From contig JANXBU010000025.1 in NCBI GenBank assembly GCA_025060505.1, forward strand, positions 3,803 through 16,206: a stretch of DNA of 12,404 nt, written 5' to 3'. The DNA is from Candidatus Calescibacterium sp. Its GTDB lineage: Bacteria > Calescibacteriota > Calescibacteriia > Calescibacteriales > Calescibacteriaceae. The translations under genes were made by a program, and so were the position numbers. Position 1 is the stretch's first letter, and each line of letters opens with the position of its first letter. This document shows, piece by piece, positions 7,890-12,404 of the stretch. The notes beneath the pieces were generated by a model. The model searched no databases, had not been told where the DNA came from, and saw nothing but the letters and a program-made list of their open reading frames with translations.

Positions 7890-8519
7890 TTGGTAGGTAG
7901 CATTATAGTTTCTTTCATCTTATTTCTTAACCCTGAAGCAATATTTGAGCAGGTTGAAAACAAGATCAAAGAAATAAATGATTACACCTGTTTAGTGGAT
8001 ACATATGAGAGAGCTGGAAAGGATGAGATGAAGAATATCCACAGATACTACTATAAAAAGCCGGGATGGATAAAAGTATCTATATTAGAAGGAGATAACA
8101 AAGGCTCACAAGCTCTGTATAATCCGAATGAAAGAAAGGTCAAGGGTCATGGTGGAGGAGCATTGAAATTCATAAAAGTATCTCTTCCTCCGGAAAATAA
8201 AAGGGTTCAATCTCCAAGGGGTTTTATGATGAATGAATCTGATTTTTCATCAAACCTGAATTTCTTGAAAAGAGCTTACAGAAACTCTCAAAACACATCT
8301 GTGGAGGACCTGAAGGATAGATGGAAAATCAAAATCGAAGGAATAAAAAACCCAGAGGAATTCAAAGGTTTCAAATCAATTGAAGTTTTGATCAACAAAA
8401 GCAGCAACCTGATTGAGGAGATAATATACTACGATCCTGATGGATCTGTTGGGAAGAGAACAATCTTGAAAGACATTCAGATCAATGTCGGACTAAAAGA
8501 ATCAGATTTTGAAATTTAA
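7890..8519 (+). CDS. Exported LolA-fold protein, DUF1571-like
   Basis: About 209 residues. The frame is open from a GTG at 7881. I prefer the TTG at 7890, because GGAGGTG (7877-7883) is then 6 nt upstream. The N-terminus (about 2-13) is a hydrophobic segment followed by an NPEA-like cleavage region, but it has no basic residue, which is unusual for a signal peptide. The mature part begins with an amphipathic helix (about 18-30), then a conserved-looking DYTC (31-34), a YYYKKPGWIK strand region (53-62), LYNP (77-80), a GHGGGALKF loop (86-94) and RGF...ESDF (110-119). This order (helix, 'K.P..ik', LYNP, then ESDF) fits the LolA-like/DUF1571 group, which binds lipid-like ligands in the periplasm. 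It is transcribed away from the exporter operon, across a shared control region, so a role as an alternative carrier is reasonable but inferred. Confidence 0.65.
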   Translation: MVGSIIVSFILFLNPEAIFEQVENKIKEINDYTCLVDTYERAGKDEMKNIHRYYYKKPGWIKVSILEGDNKGSQALYNPNERKVKGHGGGALKFIKVSLPPENKRVQSPRGFMMNESDFSSNLNFLKRAYRNSQNTSVEDLKDRWKIKIEGIKNPEEFKGFKSIEVLINKSSNLIEEIIYYDPDGSVGKRTILKDIQINVGLKESDFEI

Positions 8520-8528
8520 TAAGAAATT

Positions 8529-8544
8529 GGGGACGCCAGGACAC
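8529..8544. other. GC-rich 16-nt motif between convergent genes
   Basis: GGGGACGCCAGGACAC stands out from the AT-rich background in the 24-bp gap between two convergent genes and reaches into the stop codon of the coiled-coil gene. Read on the minus strand it is GTGTCCTGGCGTCCCC. The '(T)TGGGGAC' style recalls the borders of REP-like or IS200/IS605-type elements in other bacteria. One copy in a window cannot establish that. Confidence 0.25.
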
Positions 8545-9170
8545 TATTTTGCAATTGCCAATATTGATATGACCAATGTTGTTTGAGCGATCATCAAACC
8601 GACTACCCATTTTATTAAACTCGTTTTAAGGTCTGCTTTATCTTTTTCAGCTTTTGCTAGTATTTCGGCTTTGTCTTTTTCAGTTTTGAGTCTAAGTTCT
8701 TCTATTTTACCAAGGAGTTCGGCTTTATCTTTTTCAACTTTTGCTAGTATTTCAGATTTATCTTTTTCAATCTTTGCTAATATTTCAGCTTTATCTTTTT
8801 CAACTTTTGCTAGTATTTCGGCTTTGTCTTTTTCAGTTTTGAGTCTAAGTTCTTCTATTTTACCAAGGAGTTCGGCTTTATCTTTTTCAACTTTTGCTAG
8901 TATTTCAGATTTATCTTTTTCAATCTTTGCTAATATTTCAGCTTTATCTTTTTCAACTTTTGCTAGTATTTCGGCTTTGTCTTTTTCAGTTTTGAGTCTA
9001 AGCTCCTCAATTTTGGATATTATTTCAGATTTAAAGAGATCCATTGACTTGAAGAAGACTTCGGTAGTTAAGATATCTTTTTTTGAAAATTCAATATATT
9101 CAATTATGGCTTTTGCAACTTCTTCTCCAAGCTTCTCTTTCAGAATTTCATATGTTTGAATTTGATTCAT
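8544..9170 (-). CDS. Membrane-anchored repetitive coiled-coil protein, DUF1640-like
   Basis: The 208-residue protein has three parts. Residues 1-50 form a compact helical head (YEILKEKLGEEVAKAIIEYIE). Residues 53-180 are a long, highly charged coiled coil. Residues 186-206 are a C-terminal membrane helix (KWVVGLMIAQ onward). Head, variable coiled coil and a 'W..G...AQ' tail helix is the plan of DUF1640-like bacterial proteins, whose function is not established. The coil is made of 11-residue units of the type (V/I)EKDK(A/S)EILAK, interrupted every 51 residues by KIEELRLK. These 51-residue blocks begin at 53, 104 and 155 and are encoded by a perfect DNA repeat. No strong ribosome binding site is visible. 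The 111-bp gap from the FadL-like gene leaves room for its own promoter. Confidence 0.75.
   Translation of the reverse strand: MNQIQTYEILKEKLGEEVAKAIIEYIEFSKKDILTTEVFFKSMDLFKSEIISKIEELRLKTEKDKAEILAKVEKDKAEILAKIEKDKSEILAKVEKDKAELLGKIEELRLKTEKDKAEILAKVEKDKAEILAKIEKDKSEILAKVEKDKAELLGKIEELRLKTEKDKAEILAKAEKDKADLKTSLIKWVVGLMIAQTTLVISILAIAK
8651..9002. repeat. Perfect 153-bp tandem repeat, 2.3 copies, within the coiled-coil gene
   Basis: Copies run 8651-8803 and 8804-8956, with a partial third copy at 8957-9002. I compared the two full copies base by base and found no difference. The first mismatches are at 8650 and 9003. The period is a multiple of three (51 codons), so copy-number change keeps the frame. 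Inside each unit are related 33-bp (11-codon) sub-repeats that differ slightly, so a small unit diverged first and the larger block duplicated recently. Confidence 0.93.
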
Positions 9171-9246
9171 AATGAAACTTTTATTTATGCGATTGAGATC
9201 TTACATATTTTTTAATTTGTTTTTTCTCTGGTGCGAGCATATATCA

Positions 9247-9258
9247 TTTTCTAGAAAA
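9247..9258. repeat. 12-bp perfect palindrome between FadL-like and coiled-coil genes
   Basis: TTTTCTAGAAAA is self-complementary and lies in the 111-bp intergenic gap (9171-9281), about 77 bp upstream of the coiled-coil gene start. It could be a protein-binding site. It has no loop or GC stem, so it is not a terminator. At this AT content it may also be chance. Confidence 0.3.
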
Positions 9259-9281
9259 AATATCGAGTTCAAAAAATTCTT

Positions 9282-10637
9282 TCAATACAGAACATTGAAC
9301 GTGAAAGAGAAGAAAGGTACAGTTCCGTCTAATTTGATCTGACTTTCAGGAAAATCTCTTTTTGAAAGAATTTGGAAACCCCCAGACAAGATAAATTCTA
9401 TCTCTCCGTCAAATACGAAAGGAGAGGCGAATCTGGAACCGAGTCCTCCTGATAATATTAGTCTTTCTGAGTCAACAAACAGTGAACCATTTTGAGATTT
9501 AAGAGGACTTGGGAACAGACCTGCACCTAGACCACCTATTATATCTGTCTTTCCAATGGCATCATAAAAATCCAACAAAATTCCTCCTCTGATTGCATTT
9601 ATATCTTGAAATGCTGGTAGTTTGTATTTAGGAAGTAGATTTTTGATCTCCTTTGGTGAAACTTCTAACACATCTATTAGAGTCAATCTGAATTCTGAGA
9701 ACCTATAATGTATTATATTGAATTCGCTGCTTATTTTTATGGGAGCTAATTTCAGACCTCCACCTATGCCGACTCCGATGAAGGAAGGAGTGTAATACTC
9801 AGCTATTTGAGCAGATACATAAATCAACTCCTCGGAGACGAAATTTACTCTGACTTCTGCAGGCAGATCAAACCGATTTTGGGTTCTGAAACTTCCACCT
9901 GCTCTTACGAAAAATTTTTCTTCTTCCAACTCAAAGGCTACTCCTCCGGAAAACCCTTCTTTTGCTTTGACAGGAACCAATACATCAACAAGGTCTTGAT
10001 CTGGTGAAAGATTTAAGTTTATGTATGCGTAAGCTATGGCAAGAAAGTTAGCAGCACCTCCCAAGTATATTTTGAAATTATCTATGCGGATTTTTCCAGA
10101 AAGACCTGCATATATTGAAAGTCTATCGTTTCTGTTCCCATATAATATTGCAGAAGGTCTTTTTGTTGATTTGGTTTCAATAACCAATATCTCACCGAGT
10201 GGAAACATGGCAGAGAGTCCTAAAAATATGTTGTCTGATATTTCAGATGATATAAAGGGTAGGTCTGAAAGAGCAAGAGATATACCCGGGTTCAGAAGCG
10301 ATGCATCTTCAAGGGGATCTCCAATAACTTTTTCTCCCCTATACGATATATTTATTTTTTGTGATGCAAAGATGTACCCTATTCCGAATTCTTTCTTTGC
10401 TGAAATGAGTGCTGGATTGAGAAATACTGCTTCATAACCTTCAGAAAGTGCTATGCCAGAGCAACCTACTGATCTTGTCCTTGGTCCAGAGCAATAAAAA
10501 TCAAAGGGTTCAGAGCAAACTTGTTCGTTGTGCAATAAAATCAACAGAGAGAAAAATTTGATAAAAAGCTTTACTAATATGTAAAATTTTTTGTTTTTGA
10601 TGTTGTACATAGAGTATCTTCGCTCGTTCCAGAGCAT
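9282..10637 (-). CDS. FadL/OmpP1-like outer-membrane barrel protein
   Basis: The frame gives 451 residues from ATG 10637. An in-frame ATG at 10610 (442 residues) gives a neater signal peptide, but neither has a clear ribosome binding site. The N-terminus is lysine-rich, followed by a hydrophobic core (about 20-36) and probable cleavage before the SEPFDF segment. The region at 51-78 (GPRTRSVGCSGIALSEG, then AVFLNPALI) matches the N-terminal plug signature of the FadL/OmpP1/TodX family ('G.R..gmGGAg.A...d..a...NPA'). These are outer-membrane channels for hydrophobic molecules such as fatty acids. The remainder has alternating strand patterns with many glycine and aromatic residues, and ends in tyrosine, consistent with BAM-dependent assembly. 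Cysteines at 49 and 59 might pair. It follows alaC by 40 bp on the same strand, so the two may be co-transcribed; no functional link is obvious. Confidence 0.7.
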   Translation of the reverse strand: MLWNERRYSMYNIKNKKFYILVKLFIKFFSLLILLHNEQVCSEPFDFYCSGPRTRSVGCSGIALSEGYEAVFLNPALISAKKEFGIGYIFASQKINISYRGEKVIGDPLEDASLLNPGISLALSDLPFISSEISDNIFLGLSAMFPLGEILVIETKSTKRPSAILYGNRNDRLSIYAGLSGKIRIDNFKIYLGGAANFLAIAYAYINLNLSPDQDLVDVLVPVKAKEGFSGGVAFELEEEKFFVRAGGSFRTQNRFDLPAEVRVNFVSEELIYVSAQIAEYYTPSFIGVGIGGGLKLAPIKISSEFNIIHYRFSEFRLTLIDVLEVSPKEIKNLLPKYKLPAFQDINAIRGGILLDFYDAIGKTDIIGGLGAGLFPSPLKSQNGSLFVDSERLILSGGLGSRFASPFVFDGEIEFILSGGFQILSKRDFPESQIKLDGTVPFFSFTFNVLY

Positions 10638-10677
10638 TTATGCATACGGAATATTTTAATAACTTGTTGTTGGAATT

Positions 10678-11880
10678 TTAGTATGCAGAGTTCATTGCTT
10701 TTCTTATGTTTCTTACAGCTTGTTTTATTCTCTGTTCGTTTTCCACAAGAGCAATGCGAATAAAACCTTCACCTGATTGTCCGAAAGCAATTCCGGGGGC
10801 TGTTGCGACATAAGACTTTTCAAGGAGCCAACTTGCGAATTTTTCTGAGCCAGATTTTCTGAAATCTTCTGGAATCTTTGCCCAAACAAACATACTTCCT
10901 TGTGGTTTTTCAACTTCCCATCCCATCTTTCTTAACCATTCTACAACAGTATTTCTGCGAGACTCATATATTTTTGCTACCTTCTCTGGATAATCCGGGA
11001 AATCACGCAGAGCTACTATTGCGGCAACCTGAACCGGAGTAAAAAGTCCGTATTCCATCCAACTTTTTATCTTGTGAAGTATTCCGACAAGTGTTTTGTT
11101 CCCAACAGCAAATCCAATTCTGAACCCAGCCATGCAAAAACCTTTTGACATAGAGTAGAATTCCACTGCTACTTTCTTTGCATCTTTCACCTGAAGTATA
11201 GATGGAGCTCTGTATCCATCAAAAACAATGTCTGCATAAGCAAAATCATGAACTATCCAAATTCGTTCTGATATAGCAAATTCAATCAGCTTTTCAAAGA
11301 ACCCTATATCAACGCATTTTGTAGTTGGATTGTTTGGAAAAGATACGACTATGAATTTTGGTTTCGGATAAGTTGTTTTTATTATTTTCTGTAGGTTTTC
11401 AAAGAAATCAAGACCATTGAACATTGAGAAGGTTCTCACATCTGCACCAGCTATTATTGGAGCATATAGATGAACAGGATAGGCTGGTTCCGGAACTATA
11501 ACATTATCTCCATTTGAAACCATTGCGAGCGTGAGTTGGAAAAATCCCATTTTTGTTCCGCTTACTATGGCAACTTCTGTTTCCGGATCAAGTGAGACGT
11601 TCCAAATTTTGCTATATCTTTTTGCAATCTCTTCCTTCAACCTGAAAATACCACCCGCAGCGGAATACCTGTGAGATTTTGGATCAGAAACAACTTCTTT
11701 TAGCTTATTTACAACTTCATCGGGAGCAGGAATGTTCGGGTTTCCCATTCCAAGATCTATCACGTCTTCCCCGCGCCTTCTTATCTCCATCTTCTTGGTA
11801 TTTATAACGGAAAGAATATATGGAGGCAATCTCCTTAATCTCGTAAAATCTTCTATTATTAGTGCTTCTGGATCAAGCAT
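10678..11880 (-). CDS. alaC: Alanine aminotransferase, AlaC type (PLP-dependent, class I/II fold)
   Basis: This cytoplasmic enzyme transfers the amino group between glutamate and pyruvate, making alanine. The 400-residue chain matches the E. coli AlaC pattern throughout, including FTRLRRLPPY near the N-terminus (12-21), GMGNPN (44-49), PEPAYPVHLYAPIIAGADVR (130-149), FPNNPT (181-186) and HDFAYADIVFDG (211-222). The segment around the PLP lysine reads SMSKGFCMAGFR, with K246 and R254. D212 and Y215 fit the cofactor-binding residues, and R375 (FIRIAL) the substrate carboxylate. Length is normal for the family. ATG 11880 is the only sensible start, since homology begins by residue 12. A TATAAT lies just 3 bp upstream and there is no Shine-Dalgarno sequence. 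A related activity such as glutamate-pyruvate or LL-diaminopimelate aminotransferase cannot be fully excluded. Confidence 0.9.
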   Translation of the reverse strand: MLDPEALIIEDFTRLRRLPPYILSVINTKKMEIRRRGEDVIDLGMGNPNIPAPDEVVNKLKEVVSDPKSHRYSAAGGIFRLKEEIAKRYSKIWNVSLDPETEVAIVSGTKMGFFQLTLAMVSNGDNVIVPEPAYPVHLYAPIIAGADVRTFSMFNGLDFFENLQKIIKTTYPKPKFIVVSFPNNPTTKCVDIGFFEKLIEFAISERIWIVHDFAYADIVFDGYRAPSILQVKDAKKVAVEFYSMSKGFCMAGFRIGFAVGNKTLVGILHKIKSWMEYGLFTPVQVAAIVALRDFPDYPEKVAKIYESRRNTVVEWLRKMGWEVEKPQGSMFVWAKIPEDFRKSGSEKFASWLLEKSYVATAPGIAFGQSGEGFIRIALVENEQRIKQAVRNIRKAMNSAY

Positions 11881-11883
11881 AGA

Positions 11884-11913
11884 ATTATAAGTCTAATTTT
11901 AAAAAACATTCAA
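11884..11913 (-). promoter_or_regulatory. Candidate alaC promoter abutting the start codon
   Basis: On the minus strand TTGAAT (11913-11908), an 18-nt spacer and TATAAT (11889-11884) resemble a sigma70 promoter. The -10 box ends only 3 nt before ATG 11880, so normal initiation would fall inside the first codons. Either the transcript is leaderless with an unusually short discriminator, or the box is fortuitous and alaC is read from further upstream. Confidence 0.35.
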
Positions 11914-12094
11914 AACGATTTTTTCAGCCTTTGTATCTATTGTGGTTTTAGGGAATCTTACCAATCCTGCCTTCCAGAGGTGATCAAACTTCTGAAAGAT
12001 GCGAGAGTACTGAAAATTTGAGATTTTCATTTGCTCTGTTACAAATATCTGATACCTTCATTATCGACTCTGAAATCTCGTTCAAAGCAAGGCT
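11899..12094 (-). pseudogene. Possible frameshifted remnant of a chemoreceptor (MCP tail plus CZB start)
   Basis: Two overlapping minus-strand frames give peptides that look like consecutive parts of one protein. The first (12094-11984, 36 codons, preceded by two stop codons) contains LALNEISESIMKVSDI and NRANENL, similar in texture to the end of a methyl-accepting signalling hairpin. The second (ATG 12030 to stop 11899-11901, 43 residues) contains FQKFDHLWKAGL, which resembles the opening of the chemoreceptor zinc-binding (CZB) domain, then runs into unrelated-looking sequence. A frameshift in the region 11984-12030 would join them. Nothing upstream extends the signalling domain, so at most a fragment survives. 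The alternative is that the 43-residue frame is a small unrelated gene. The resemblance is by eye. Confidence 0.33.
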
Positions 12095-12109
12095 TTATTA
12101 TTGCGGTAA

Positions 12110-12196
12110 AGATTTTTTCATTACATTTATGCAACAAGCTTGATTCAAGATATTTATAAGTATTTGATTGAGATAGCTTTTTTAAAATTGATTGAG
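12110..12196. other. Region before the terminal nuclease gene
   Basis: The frame of the downstream gene is open back to a TAA at 12107-12109, with TTG codons at 12140, 12164 and 12188 as possible earlier starts. An 11-nt direct repeat (TTGATTGAGAT) occurs at 12164-12174 and 12188-12198, the second copy overlapping the ATG at 12197. No clear promoter or Shine-Dalgarno sequence was found. Confidence 0.4.
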
Positions 12197-12404
12197 ATGA
12201 AGAGATACGATGTTTCTTTGAAGGAGTTGATATTGGGAGCAGAGAAAGAACTGTTAAAATTCGCAGGATTGGATGTTAGTAAATTGGAAGCTATAAATGT
12301 TGAACTCCCGACTGTGAAAGAAAAAAGAGTAGATGTAGCTTACAGGTGCTGGCTGAACTCTGGAATAAGCATAATTGTGCAGGCTGAATTCCAGTTATAT
12401 TATG
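12197..12404 (+). CDS. PD-(D/E)XK nuclease family protein (Rpn/putative transposase type), 5' part
   Basis: Only the first 69 codons are in the window; the gene runs off the right edge. It begins MKRYDVSLKELILGAEKELL, a start typical of the Rpn-like (recombination-promoting nuclease, formerly 'putative transposase') and related PD-(D/E)XK proteins. Next comes VDVAYRC, with a candidate metal-binding aspartate (D46), and then the beta-strand IIVQAEFQLYY, with E64 and Q66. This gives the D...ExQ core characteristic of this family. Such proteins are often present in many copies per genome and cut DNA, but the biological role of most is unknown. ATG 12197 is chosen because it matches the usual family N-terminus, although no good ribosome binding site supports it. 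Confidence 0.72.
   Translation, partial: MKRYDVSLKELILGAEKELLKFAGLDVSKLEAINVELPTVKEKRVDVAYRCWLNSGISIIVQAEFQLYY

Noticed and set aside
8671-9159. Plus-strand 162-codon frame across the repeat region, rich in serine, leucine and phenylalanine
   Set aside because: It is the exact antisense of the coiled-coil gene. Its repetitiveness simply mirrors the 153-bp repeat, and the minus-strand product has a coherent head, coil and membrane tail.
10490-10530. Lipobox-like cysteine near the N-terminus of the FadL-like protein
   Set aside because: The residues before the cysteine (E-Q-V) do not fit a lipobox, which needs a small residue at -1 and usually leucine at -3.

Overview
The window is an AT-rich piece of a bacterial chromosome. 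Arginine is mostly AGA and isoleucine is often ATA. The products include two outer-membrane beta-barrel candidates and two LolA-fold periplasmic proteins, so the host has an outer membrane. The AGA/ATA-rich coding and the lone cobalamin-dependent ribonucleotide reductase fit a thermophilic, deep-branching or candidate-phylum lineage. That is an inference from style; nothing here fixes the taxon.

Layout, left to right. Positions 1-351 are a leader with short repeats and a good sigma70-type promoter. Positions 352-2295 (+) encode a class II ribonucleotide reductase (nrdJ). Converging on it is a tightly packed minus-strand operon (7753 down to 2461): an RND/MMPL exporter, a LolA-like 'outer membrane lipoprotein-sorting' protein, then an outer-membrane barrel. 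A divergent intergenic region (7754-7889) with a clean inverted repeat separates this operon from a plus-strand gene for a second LolA-fold/DUF1571-like exported protein. Further right, all on the minus strand, are a membrane-anchored coiled-coil protein built on a perfect 153-bp tandem repeat (8544-9170), a FadL/OmpP1-like barrel (9282-10637) and an alanine aminotransferase of the AlaC type (10678-11880). Upstream of alaC lies what looks like a broken chemoreceptor remnant. The window ends inside a PD-(D/E)XK nuclease gene of the Rpn/putative-transposase kind (12197 onward, +).

How the genes fit together. The centre of the window (2461-8519) reads as a trans-envelope lipid or hydrophobic-substrate export module: inner-membrane pump, periplasmic carrier, outer-membrane barrel, plus a divergently encoded second carrier-like protein. 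Exporter plus LolA-like plus barrel is a recurring arrangement. The substrate is unknown here. The unusual points are the oversized second periplasmic loop of the pump and the extra LolA-fold gene across a shared regulatory region. The flanking genes (nrdJ, alaC) are ordinary housekeeping functions. I saw no tRNA, rRNA, CRISPR array or complete insertion sequence.
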